Of a stretch of DNA of 64,000 nucleotides, positions 51,539 through 63,081 are shown piece after piece; position 1 is the stretch's first letter; each line of letters starts with the position of its first letter. This DNA comes from Moniliophthora roreri. Taxonomy: Eukaryota > Basidiomycota > Agaricomycetes > Agaricales > Marasmiaceae. The stretch lies in NCBI GenBank assembly GCA_001466705.2, contig LATX02000222.1, positions 310,001 through 374,000 on the forward strand, read 5' to 3'. Position numbers and translations under genes: made by a program. Below the pieces are notes generated by a model. It was not told where the DNA came from and did not search any database. It saw only the letters and a list, made by a program, of their open reading frames with translations.

Positions 51539-53841
51539 ATGCTATCGTCGAATTCGAGCACGCACAGCGCATCCAGTCCATCTATATCCTCCATTGTCCT
51601 CGAATCCATTCCTCTTGTGGACGGTAGTCTACTATCCGAAACAATCTCGCTGGATTCCTTGTCAACCCTCTCGGAGGACAAGTCCACTCCGCCAATTCCA
51701 CTGGGATGTATGGTTCCTATGTCATCTTTCCTTAGTATCAGCAACATTGTATCACATTTACCAGCCAGTGGAGTCACTATAACTATACCTACGCCGCCGC
51801 GCCTTAGGACGATGTTGAAGGAAGAGTTGTGTATCGAAAAGTGGTCGGTATGTGAATAACAACTTGTATTTTGCGTTTTTTTTTTTAATATTAAACACAG
51901 GCAACCGTGAATACGACGTGCGCTGCACCTGGGCACATACCATGGGGAATCGTTGATCTCGAAGAGACCGAAATCATTCCGGAGTACGCCAAGGACCCAC
52001 CAGATGCCATCCAGAATGTGCTCTCTGTGGACAGACACAGAAGGGAAACCGGTCGAGCTGTAATTGCCAGGAAGGAACCTGTTTCAGAGTATGCACGATC
52101 ACGGTGTGCCACGAAACATGAGTCCTCTTCTTTCCGCAATGCTTTGGTTTTTGAACGCGAAATTACCTTGAAAACCGGAGGAGAGACAAAGCGTTGGTCC
52201 CTTCATGTGCCGGCTTCCACCATGAACCCTGATATGGTTGATATGATGTTGGAGCTCCGTCATCTGAAATCGTTTTTCAAGGAAGAGCCGGAGGAAGCAG
52301 TCACAGCGACACCGGATCCGCCGTTCCTCATGGTTTCCAACTCGCACTTTACTATGCCCCTTTCGCTACCATCAACAGGCAGTATGCAATCCTCCTGTCC
52401 GACTACTCTTGCTGTTCGACGTGGTAACAGGCCACTACCACCCCTCTTGATTAATAGCGGTATCCCGGAAAATCTTGAGACAGTAGATCCATACCCTGAT
52501 ATCCTAACGACTTTTCTCGGAACTCCATCCTACGAGCGGCCGCCCTTGGAGTATGCCGGAAATACCCAACAACCGCCAGCCAACTTCAATGACATGATAT
52601 ATGACCTACGGTCTCGATGCGCTCCCCTCCAAGTCAAGCCATCTACGCATACCTCATCCGTCGAGGAAGGAGTCACTAGTCAGGCCATATCTTCAAGTCT
52701 TACTATCAGTTCTGAGATAGATGAATGGGGTTTCGCTCAGTCTATTATGCAGAAATATGGCGATGCAGTCTCAATGATCAATCCGGCTGTCGTTGTGGCG
52801 GAGGCCTCAGTTGAAGAGTTGGATCTTACCCTAGGCTCCATTGACCACACCCTTGTTTCAAGTCCGTTATCAAGTGTAACGCCCCCATTCAAAGGTCTGA
52901 ATGACGCTGGCGCCTCAAATTCTACCCCGGATCAGTCTTTCTCCTTGGAGAGTGAAACATCTCTATTGCTACACCCTATCGGCGATTCCAAGAGACCCAT
53001 ATCACCATCTTCCCCGACCCCGTCAGCGAGGAGTGACTCTCCATCAAGTGGTACCCCTGTCAATCCCTCTCCCCGAGGTATCCTAAAGCGGTGTAAAAGT
53101 GTTAGATTTGCCGAGTCGCCCATCACGGGAGAACATCCTATTATCTCAAAGGAGCTCGTCGACCCGTCGCCTTCCCGTCCTCTGTTTCGTCGTTCCGTAG
53201 GATCAGCCCAGCACAAGCCTTTGAAACGTCCTTCACCCCTCCGTTCCACATTTACTCCGCAAAGCAACTATGCCGCACCTCTGTCACATGCTACGCTCCC
53301 AGGATCATCCGTTACCCCGTCTTTGCGCGCCGCTGGCAGGCAGAAGTCTCCTGCCGCTTACGGAAAAGTTGTAACGAAGCCACCAAAGACGCCCACTGAA
53401 ATGCCGGTATCGAGTCGATCATCTATCTCTGCCATACGTGAGAGACCGACGCCCAAGTCTAGTCTGTCTTTAAGGCCTTCGACAATCCCTGCCTCCGGTC
53501 AGAACGGTGTTGCATTGAAACAGACTCCAGTATCCAAGCTCATGCTGCCTACTCTTAAATCGAGCACTTCACCTCCTAGACCGACGAAAATGATACCATT
53601 ACGGACCAGTTCGTCTCCCATGCGCGCGCGCGCTTTCACTACTGCTACGAAAGAGGACGACAAGTCCCAGAAGGAGAAAGAAAATAGACCGAAAACCCGG
53701 GCCTCACTGTCTGTAACGTATACCGGTCGTCGGGCATTGGATGAGAACACGTTTAGGAGGGGTAGTGTCGGGAACACCGAAGGTCAAGGCAGCAGTCGGA
53801 TGCCAGTACCTCTGCGGAAGATATTTACTCGATTCAAGTAG
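51539..53841 (+). CDS. Conserved basidiomycete protein with disordered C-terminus, function unknown
   Basis: Two exons: 51539-51845, then an intron (51846-51900, GTATGT...AACACAG), then one long exon to TAG at 53841; about 748 residues. The N-terminus is Ser/Leu-rich. The best-structured part spans roughly residues 80-230: PPRLRTMLKEELCIEKWS, TTCAAPGHIPWGIVDLEETE, RNALVFEREITLKTGGETKR with WSLHVPASTMNPD, and MMLELRHLKSFFKEE. The rest is Ser/Pro-rich and disordered. It includes GILKRCKSVRFAE, a motif type (ILKxxKxVRF) common in fungal cell-wall or cytoskeletal regulators and resembling docking motifs, and many Ser-Pro/Thr-Pro sites. It ends RMPVPLRKIFTRFK. I know no function. Confidence 0.75.
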
Positions 53842-53946
53842 TTAGATGTACCATGATAGTCTCAAATGTACGATAACGGGAGTACCGCGTCGATCTCAGA
53901 GACTTCTAGTCGCCATATATACCTTGTGATCCGACCAGATGTCAGA

Positions 53947-54032
53947 GGCCTGATGGTCTAGTAGTATGATTCCTTGTTAGGGCTTGTATTGGCACATCGA
54001 GGAGGTCCCGGGTTCAATTCCCGGTCAGGCCC
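53947..54032 (+). tRNA. tRNA-Pro(AGG) with a 14-nt intron
   Basis: The acceptor arms GGCCTGA (53947-53953) and TCAGGCC (54025-54031) pair fully, with discriminator C at 54032. The T arm is CCGGG-TTCAATT-CCCGG. The anticodon stem pairs CCTTG with CGAGG, with one G-U pair. Anticodon AGG is at 53979-53981, and the 14-base intron (53983-53996) follows base 37 at the canonical site. A TTTTT polymerase III terminator starts at 54034. Length without the intron is 72 nt. Confidence 0.93.
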
Positions 54033-54033
54033 C

Positions 54034-54038
54034 TTTTT
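54034..54038 (+). terminator. RNA polymerase III terminator of tRNA-Pro
   Basis: A TTTTT run begins two bases after the tRNA 3' end. Confidence 0.85.
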
Positions 54039-54208
54039 GTTGGATTCCCGTCTCCACTATTTTTGGGGACTTCTTTTGAAACGGAACTCAAACAGTTCAC
54101 TACATTCAACAACTGCTAAAAATATAACGATCTGTCATATCCGCAATACGTATAAATTCATTACAAGCGCTATCCCGGTAGTACCTACAATATAGACATA
54201 TTCTTAGA

Positions 54209-56463
54209 TTACATGTGACCACCCCTGCCCGCACCTCTACCCGCGAAACCAACTCTGAAGACGGGCGCCCCGCGAGCAATCATAGGTATACTGGGATCAT
54301 GCGGTGGTATTCCTATACCTCGCCGAATGGCACGACCGGGCTCTTCTCTATCCTTAAACTCCATTTCCACGTCACTATCATCGTCACGCTCATTGGACTG
54401 GGCCGGGAGTCAATTCACGCCTCCATCTGCATATGAATAGGTACCTTACCTCCAAATCAATGACCAGTGCACCCATGTGCCACCCGGACGCGGCGGCGGC
54501 CACGCAGAACCGTTCCTTTGGACGTTTGCGATGGTGATCAAATCTAACCTCTGTGGGTACTTCAACAGCTGGAGGTTCACCCCTTCTTCGTTCTACAGCC
54601 TGTAAGCGATGCTGCTCAGTGGCGAAACCGCCAGGCGCTCCCACGGGTAAATCTGCAGGGTCGCCTAGACCCAACGCGCCATTCGAGAATGCACCCCAAG
54701 TCAAAAGCTTGCCTGTTGAGGTCAGAGCTCCATAGTGGTAGTCCCCGAGTACGACGGATATAATTGACTGGTTCTGTAGCTCAGGGATGATCTGTGGCTG
54801 CATCTCGCTTGTAGTTTCCAGATTGCCCATGAGAACGATGGAGCTGCCTTCTGTAGAGTAGGCGATAAAGTGGCGAAAGTGTGCGGAAACCTAGAAAATG
54901 AAATGAAGTGTTACCCCTCCTGACAAGTGTATTCAATGTATATCCAGTTCTCACATGTGTTATCTTCATCTTGGCTGGAGGCGTGGCCTTGTTGTTAGCG
55001 AACGTCGGATGCGAGCGGACCTTGGCCAATTCACTGAACTTGGGGAGCTACAGAATCAGATGTCGCAATGTCATCCATTGTGCCAAATGAAAAATAGAAT
55101 GCCTCACATATGTCCACCTTCCATTTTGGACAGAGGTGTCGCCTCCCAGTGAATCAAACAACAGGACGTGCCCTTTGTTAGTGAGACCGATCAGATGGTC
55201 CTCATAGCCAGCTATCTGAATGAGGCGTGTTTCTTTATCGCTCTTTTCCTCGCTGAAGTCTGGTAAAGGAGGCAACGGTGGGAGCAGGGTAGGATGCTCT
55301 TCAACCTCCCACGGGATGCACGGGATTGTATTGTCCTCGATGGGTAATACTTTCTTGTCCCCATCACGGTCCATTTCAGCCATTTTCTCGTCAAACCTCT
55401 CCTTCAGTCGTCCTGAAAATGGCCACCAGACCAGTACATCACCAGACTTTGTCAACACTGCGGAAAATGCCCATCCGCATTCAACTTGAACGATGGATCG
55501 ACTTGAGAAATGATGCGACGTCATCTTGAACGGCCTCCCCCAATTCAGGAAATTCCAGACAGCTTGTTTGGCATCCAAAGAACAGGCATGTATCCTCCCG
55601 CAGCTGCGGTATGTGAGCGGTAAGTGGTCGGCACGCCTACAATAACAGTTCCAATGGAATTCCCACCTGATGCTTCGTGTTGGGTGAGGCAATGCCAATC
55701 TCATGGGCGTAGGTGCCGGCTTCGCCGGTTCGGAATATCCGTCACTATTCAATGCGAAAGATGTTCCATCCAGCGTTCCTGAAGTATATAGACATTAGCA
55801 TTGATTCATCAACGTGGAGATCTCGCATCTCACCCCACACATAAATTTGACCCTCATCATCCAGAGCGTGAAATGACCTGTCGACCGGTAGCAGTGTCAA
55901 TTAATGCCAAGGTGATAGAGTTCTGGGCGCCATGCATACATTCCGCCAGCCACGAGACTCACGATACGCCTTCCAGGAATGCGAAGCTCGGTAGGGAAAG
56001 GCACGCCAGGAAGGGTTGCTTTGGGCAATTTGGACAATCCCAAGCGACCGTTACCTTGGTTTCTGTTGGTACGAATGAGTAAATGGCCCAGTATATGTGT
56101 GTCACATTCTCACCCCCATACATAGACTGGATTCCGTGAGCTATATGAGTAACAATTCAAGATATTGGGCACTCACCTCGCGGTTTTGTGAGTCTCAGGT
56201 AGATGAATTTCCACCCAGATGTACGAGCCGTGCCTGCACCAGAGAAATTGAAGTCCGCCTGAAGCTTGCGTTTCCACAAGGTTTCGTCTCTACACAAGGT
56301 CGCAAAAGCCTGTAGATCCTCGGTTATCAGTTTGACGTTTTCAATAGGGTCTTTCAAAAAGCACCTTGTTCGTTAATCCAAGACTCAATAGATCTGGAAG
56401 TGGAAGAATGGGTAAAAGATTATCGATGTGAAGCTCTACTGGGAGATCAGTGATTCCGGGCAT
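54209..56463 (-). CDS. F-box protein with RCC1-like repeats (SAF1-type)
   Basis: Predicted SCF ubiquitin-ligase substrate receptor. The start at 56463 gives MPGITDLPVELHIDNLLPIL then PLPDLLSLGLTNK, an F-box. Further on are FATLCRDETLWKRKLQADFN and TSGWKFIYLRLTKPR. RCC1-type beta-propeller repeats follow: QVECGWAFSAVLTKSGDVLV with WWPFSGRLKE, QIAGYEDHLIGLTNKGHVLL, AHFRHFIAYSTEGSSIVLMG, LGDYHYGALTSTGKLLTWGA and FSNGALGLGDP, and ASGWHMGALVIDLE. The C-terminus is acidic, then Gly/Arg-rich (GFAGRGAGRGGHM), ending at TAA 54209. About ten introns. An in-frame upstream ATG (56622) would add an Arg/Ser-rich extension; I prefer the start next to the F-box. Architecture matches yeast Saf1, a degradation factor for adenine deaminase, but the target here is unknown. 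Confidence 0.85.
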
Positions 56464-59400
56464 GACCAGAGAAGTTGCGATATAGAGGAAGAGGTTGAGA
56501 TATAGAGGAGAACGAGCTGCGGGCCTGCGGCTGCGACGGTGAAGCGATGACGTCGTACGTGACACGGTAAACCGGACCAGTTCGGTCCGTCCTTCCTGTC
56601 CTCTGTACGCTTGAGGGTTCATCTAGCGTTTGGTCTGCGATCCCTATGCAAGTCGGGAAGTTTATGTTCGTTATCGGCTCATGGAGGGAATATTGAGGAA
56701 CAGAATGGTTTGCCAATTCGCTTTCCTTTTTTGTGCAAAAAATCATGATTGACTCTTTTGACCTCTGGCAGATAAAGTCCCCAATTTTTTTCGTCTTCAA
56801 GGCACCGCGACCTGCGACTTGTCTCTGTTTGTTAAATGGGACCATTTTAACACCTACTTCGGGTGATACTGTCCCGCCCCATCTAGACCTTGGAGACTTG
56901 CATGGATCCCGATGAATATGCTCTTTTATAGATACATGATTCAAAGTTACATCGGCATCTAAACTTGGCAAAATGCGGTCATACTCGGCCAGTTTTTCAC
57001 CCCCCGCTCAAGGCGGGACTCTTCTCTCTCTCTCGATTCTACAACACTCAGACAGCACTTGAACAGCACTGGCACAGCAGCCTTTCCAAGGAACAAGAGC
57101 ATTCAGTGTGGCGCTTTTTTCACGACATATCCCGGATGACATAGTCAACTACGGTTGGCAGGTAGAATTGAGAGGTGAGTAATGGGTAGAGAAGCTCCAA
57201 TTCTGCCTGGCAGCGGCCCTAGTCATACGGTCTCTTCGGTATCAGGTCTACTGGAGAGAGGAATTTTCCGATGAAAAGCTAGGCGCTCGGAGATCGTGCA
57301 ATCCAACAAATCCCATTACCGTCAATTTGTTTTTGTTTTTTCTTCTTTTTTTTTTTTTTTACTCGGCAGTTCCGAATTACACACGTTGTGGATTGACAAG
57401 TCGAGACTCCTAGTGAGTCTAATGTTTCCATTTGGTGGTCACCAAGCGTCCAAGGTATACTTTTCATGACAGGGTGGTCCGAACGAATGCGACGGCATCC
57501 CCTCCGACCTCTACCTTCAAGTTGCTGTTTCCAAACAGGCTGTCAAGTGCAGTGTCAATGATCCTTAGGGGGTCCCGAGCAATTTTCCCATTTATTCGGA
57601 CATGCTGAGCGATGGGAGTATCACGAACAAGATGTTTATGTGAAAGGATCAAGGTGCAAGCGATAGATATGGGTCATGGGGCTCTAGGAGGCTGTCATTC
57701 ACCGGAGACGGGCATGGGGCAAGTTTTTGGAAAAGGTTTTCTGTGATTGCCTTTCCACAAGGGTTGGCCTTGGGCGGGTAGAGGTTTATGTCCGTGCGTG
57801 CTTTGAAACATGTGCGATACCAACATACTGATAAACGTCGACTCAATTCAGATTTTATTACTTATTTACTAGAGAAGAGGTTTTCGGACTCTATCAACAG
57901 CCTGCCAAGCGAAAAACTCTGTTCAGTTAACCTCCACCCACTGGGGATCATGACCTGGGGCCTGGAGTCCTCAGCCAACCACGTATCGTGCACTGACCAA
58001 TGCTGTAGCACCTCATGCGTACATACGTGAATTCATTCAACCTGTAAAGTGAACGTCCCTGAAACGCGTGGCTCACATACACAGTAGCCCCAAATTCTGG
58101 GTACCGTCGTCTGCGCTTTTGATACCCGGTATGGAAAAAACAACCCGACAGTACCCCGCCCTCTCACTTTTCCACTTTATCTTTGCGAGGACCAATTTAC
58201 CAAGTCAACATTGAATATGCAAGCTTTTTCATGCAAACAAAGGGATCTACTCTGTCCAACTTGGGTCCAATGTAGGGGGCGTTGGTTCCAGACGTTGAGT
58301 CTAGCCCATTATTAAATGACTCGTTCCTATTCAAACAAGGACCTACTTGCTTTAATGAACTAATAAGACAACTCCACAACACCGGAAAGACGTCTTGTTG
58401 ACATCTCCAGGGTACCAATGAACTCCAAGTAAAACTCGAATCAATGAAAATGGAAGAGAGGGAGAGAGAACCGCAGATTTACTGATCCATTATGCAACTT
58501 TTGGCCCTGGCAGCGGCAATCCCTTGTACGTACACTCGTACTATCATTAAACGTCTCGTTACGACAACGATGACTTGTATATGAAAGCTCCAGAGATGGA
58601 AGGGGGGGCGCGCCGTGTAGCCGTACAACGCTGTTTTTTTAGACACATGGCTCAAGGACATGGACATGTACAGCCAAAAGGCCCGGACAGGCACGTTATT
58701 AACGTTCCAGATTCCCCCCCCTCCAGGAACACCATCGCACACACACAAAGAGAAAAAAAGTCCTAGTGGACATGTCCAACTCACTACACGTCCCACACCA
58801 AATTCGTTTCTTTGATCCTCTCTTGTTCCGAATCGGAAGACCCGATTCATCCGATAGTTTAGTTGATAAGCATGAATACCGCTGAAATTTGCAATATGTA
58901 ATGGCGTTGGACGGAACGGAACCGTACTTGATCAATCCGAACGAGTCGTGTGGCGCTTCGAAAAGAAAAAACGAGTTGGCCACACAACGGAGCTGAAGAA
59001 AAAAAAAAAAATCGCATGCTCTGTGGAATACAAAAGAGTCGAATCGAGCTGACGTTTACTACCTGTAATTGGGATAACCTTGTGTGAGCGGGACTTGCAG
59101 GACGCGGATGAAGAGAAGCCAGAGGGAGTTTCCATAGAGTAACCGAACACGCCTCATTCATGTACCAGAAGTCATTCTGAAACGAGGCTCCGAAGACTAT
59201 ATTGGTGCGTGTTATTCAGATTAATTTTTACAAATATAATAGCAAGCAACATTGGTTATTGACTACTATGTATATGCGATGGGGAGGAGAGGAAGCTAAG
59301 TATACACATGAAAGCACGCTTTTCGCGCGAGTAATGATTATGTACAGGTGAACAAATAGTGCAGTGGAAGAGGGCGAATAACACAACAAGCGGTGGCATG

Positions 59401-59877
59401 GGTGAAGAAGAGGATGATTTTGACAACAAAATAAAAAGATGTACAGTATGAGACACAACAGGCCTGACGGTAAGATAGACACTAGCAATGTACACAAGAT
59501 AGCAGTTTGGTGCAGGGAATGATATACAAAAATTATACCCAGTGCAGCTGGCCGAGCATAATGTATGATATGAAGTATTTGCAGGAAATGGTAGTTGAAA
59601 AAAAAAAAAAAAAAAAGCAGGAGGCAATCAGTGGCGCCTTCCGATGACTTTTCTTTTTTCTTTTCCTTTTCTTTGTGCCAATAGAAATTGTCCCAAAGAA
59701 CCAGTAAAAAAAATTAGGCGAGTAGCGATCGAGATATCCAACAAATATCGAGGGTCCCGTGTCCATCGTCTATGCAGACCGCAACGATCTGGTTCAACTG
59801 ATCAAATCTCGCGGAAGCGAAAAGAGCAAATGGACGAATCGAGGGGGGGGGAGGGAGAAAGGGTGGGCCGGTATGGT
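56464..59877. other. 3.4-kb region without a supported gene
   Basis: Between the F-box gene start and the zinc-finger gene stop. Contains a T15 run (57346-57360), CT-rich stretches near 57022, and A-runs near 59000 and 59598. Open frames are all under about 125 codons, overlapping, and unrecognisable. It may hold long UTRs or non-coding transcripts; I see no tRNA or repeat family. Confidence 0.45.
57346..57360. repeat. T15 homopolymer
   Basis: Poly(dA:dT) tract in a gene-free stretch; such tracts exclude nucleosomes. Confidence 0.9.
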
Positions 59878-62082
59878 TCAAAATTCATCACCACGTCCAC
59901 GGTTCGCATGTACTGAGCTAGATCTTGCACCGTTTTCCTCGTCGTAATACGACTCGGGATCATACGTCATGTCACCTCCTACTTGCATTGGAGGCAAAGT
60001 TTCTCGGGGCTCATAGCCAGGAAGGGGGGTCAAAAGTGTACTATTCGGAGGAAGACGACCTGCCATCATTTGTGGTGGGTTCGGAATAGAGAGAGGCCGT
60101 TCTGGGGATCCACCAGTCGAGTAAGACTCCTCCTCCTCCTCGAGAGGATGGACGACTTGACTCTGACCATAGTTGTAAGCAAGGCCGGTATGTGAAGGAA
60201 GAGACGTTGACATGTATCCAAGATTTGAGCGAGCGGATGAAGGAATATTCCATGACGACCCAATTCCACCTTCGCTGTACCGACGGATTGGTACTGCAGT
60301 AAAGTGGTGTCGTTCCATAGAACTCGAGTAGAAATCGTCTGCTGCGGCATAGCGCGAAGAAGGAGACAGCGAAGGAAGACTCTGTGGGGCTGGGAATGGG
60401 TACCGTTGCTGCGGTGATGTATAATGATGAGCGTCATGGCGATCATAAAATTCACGCTCGTTGCCCACAAGTGTAGCTGCGCGACGTGCAGCAGCGGTCG
60501 CTGCAGCTTCCTGTTCCTTTTTTGCCTTTCTCCATTGCTTTCGTAGCTCCTTAAATTCTATTTGATGAATTAGCATTTCCTATGTGTGTGTGTGAGAATG
60601 AGACGTACCATTTGGACTACGCTTTGAACCGTGTTTCTGCATAGTAACGTGTGCATTCAAATGATTCAAGGTGCCATAAGACTTGTTACAGTCTGGCCAT
60701 GAGCACTGATAGAGCCTTTCAATCTCGTCGTACCGTCTTCGAGGGCGTTTCCGGACCGCATTTCCAGGTAACGCTACAAACGAGTAGGTCCGGCTACTGG
60801 GATCAGCATTGTTCGATTTGCGGCGTTCGCTAGAAGAAGTTGCGGTGGCTTCTGATATATCAGCGGATGGAAAACCTGGGGAATCTGATGTTACTGACGT
60901 CTGCGAGACGCCGATAGGACCGCGGGCATTGGAAGACGAAGAGGTACCTGTTCCTGGTGGGGAAGGTCCATAAGGATCTTCAATGATTGGGTATTGGAGA
61001 GTGGAAGACTCTGTCAACATACCACCACTGGCACCTGAACCAAAATTTGGTTCAAGTGGCGAGATTGGAGATTCCAAGGCATCTGGCGGTATGTGGCGCG
61101 AGTCATCGTAACTCGGACGAGACTGCGAAAATGGCAAGTGCTGTTGGTGGTGGTGATGATGGTGATGGTGGTGGTGGTGGTGGCGTACGTCCCGAAGAGA
61201 ACCGAGACTATGACCCCGTTGAATTGGAATTTGGGCAGCGCGTAAAGGTGCGGTATATGGTGGCATTCCATAAGAATAACGACTGGTGGTTGTTGTTGTC
61301 GGGCTGTTATCTGGATCAGATGGGGAGAACCCGCTGGAAGGGTGTATAGAAGGTTCGGACATGCGTCGTTGTTGGTCGCTGGTATTTGAATTTTGACAAG
61401 GAAAAGTGGAGGAGACTGGGATATCGAGGAAATGATGATGATGGAGATGAGATTCGCGATCCTGAACGAGTTGGGATGGATGTTTTATATCCTCGTCAGG
61501 ATCTGGATGGAAGGAGGAAGATGTAGAGGAAGGAAAACGATCTTGAGGAGGATGAGATTCGGCAGATGGATAGAAGAAGTGCGCAGAAGACTGTACGTCA
61601 GCAGGGGAAGGGGAATCCGAATGGTAGGAAGCAGGAGCATCGGATTCCCTTATATCAGAGACAGTGCCTATTGAATAATTAGTGGAGGCAGGCACTGTTG
61701 TGTGATAGATATTGGAGGGAGAAGAAGAAGAAGTGGTCGTAGTAGGGTAAGCAGAGGGCGGATCATTGTCGTACATTTCCGTGGCTGAACTGGGCGAACC
61801 GAACGAGGTAGAACCACAATTGTCATAGTGGTAATTCGGCGACGGATAGGCCTGGGAAGAAGTGGGAGAAGAGAGGGAATCGTCGTCCACGGTTGTTCCT
61901 GCTGGGGAGCTTGAAGACGCGGGAGATAACGAAGGACAATCAAAGTGGGTAATGTCCTGATACAAGTTATCCGAGAGAGCGAGTCTGGGACGCGTGAATA
62001 GCAAGCTGGATGAGGGCTGAGCAAAGTGGGGGTTGTGGGTGTGGGTGTATGTGACAGGGGTCGGGAGAGGAGCGGGAAGCAT
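59878..62082 (-). CDS. Con7-like C2H2 zinc-finger transcription factor
   Basis: Nuclear DNA-binding regulator; the ascomycete relative Con7 controls conidium and infection-structure genes. Exon 1 (62082 to about 60610) encodes some 490 residues rich in Ser, Pro, Thr and His, with a run of about 12 histidines (about 61142-61185, after GSLRDVR). The DNA-binding block follows at its end: basic AVRKRPRRRYDEIERLY, then one C2H2 finger with spacing C-x4-C-x12-H-x5-H (QCSWPDCNKS to HVTMQKH) and GSKRSPN. After a short intron, EFKELRKQWRKAKKEQEAAA continues the conserved basic helix. The tail is disordered and ends HANRGRGDEF at TGA 59878. The finger plus the following EFKELRKxWRK segment is the Con7 hallmark. 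An in-frame upstream ATG at 62223 would add 47 residues including a Phe run; the start at 62082 seems likelier. Confidence 0.87.
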
Positions 62083-62731
62083 CTGTGTGGAGAGGACGGA
62101 GCGAGGAGAGCAGAGAGAAGGTGACCCAGGGGGATTTAAAGGAAATGACCAAAATAAAAAAAAAAAAAAGGATGTGTCGAAAGAGAAGCTCAAAACAGAA
62201 AAGGGCCTCTCATCGGGAAACATGATACATTTTGTGTTACATTTTGTGATACAATATTTGTGAAATACAATCTTGGCTCAAAGAGATCTAAAGATCTAAA
62301 CTGTCACACTCCATGTCACAGATATTATTTTTCTGCTATCTCCTTCCGTGGCGGCGCGATCACCAGACCCCCCATTCATCCTCAGCGATTGCCGACCATT
62401 TCCGCTTCGTCATCCATCCTTATGCGTCGCTCGGTATCTCCATAAATCCCATCCCATTGCGCCCACCCGAATAGTCCAAACCGCGAACTGCGGCACCACC
62501 AACGTCTCTGTGTCTAATTGGCATCTTTTTCATCTTTCCCCCGACCATCCGAGTGATTGTCTATATACACTATCCTTGCGGGGCACGGCTGTGTACTTGT
62601 GAGCAATCATCATCAGGAACAAGCTGTTGTTCGTCTCGCACTTTCCTTGGACGAATGGTGCAAATGTCCGATAAGGAAGCTCCGGGAGGTAATGAATTCA
62701 CGATGAATCCCTTGAATTTATTTTCTTTTTC

Positions 62732-62757
62732 TTTTTTTTTTTTTTTTTTTTTTTTTT
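62732..62757. repeat. T26 homopolymer
   Basis: Unbroken run of 26 T about 650 bases upstream of the zinc-finger gene start. Confidence 0.95.
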
Positions 62758-63062
62758 GGCTGGCGCGCGTGCGATCGTCCCCTCAACTTCCGCTCTTGCT
62801 CAAAACTTTATCATCAGATGAATACAACGGGGCGGGTAACGAGCACACAACACACACACACGCTGTAATATCCCAAACGATTGTTTTCTCACCGAGATGT
62901 CCTCGTGAGCGTGACGTTGCCATCGCGCCTCTATTAACGCTGGCGGCTGCAGAGGGCAATGAGGTAAAAACGAGGGTGGCAGAGTCAAGCAGACATATAC
63001 GCATCATTCCGGTTTCGTCGGATCCGGGCTTGACCTTCCTTTTACATCTTGAAATTAAATTC

Positions 63063-63081
63063 CTCTCTCTCTCTCTCTCTC
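63063..63081. repeat. CT microsatellite
   Basis: About nine CT dinucleotides in the upstream region of the zinc-finger gene. Confidence 0.9.

Noticed and set aside
57464..57846. Pair of minus-strand frames resembling exons (IRINGKIARDP-like text)
   Set aside because: No good splice junction or start joins them, and no family is recognised; treated as non-coding.
60987..61349. 120-codon plus-strand frame with a Gly/Asp run
   Set aside because: It is antisense to the zinc-finger exon; the Gly run is the complement of the histidine codons.
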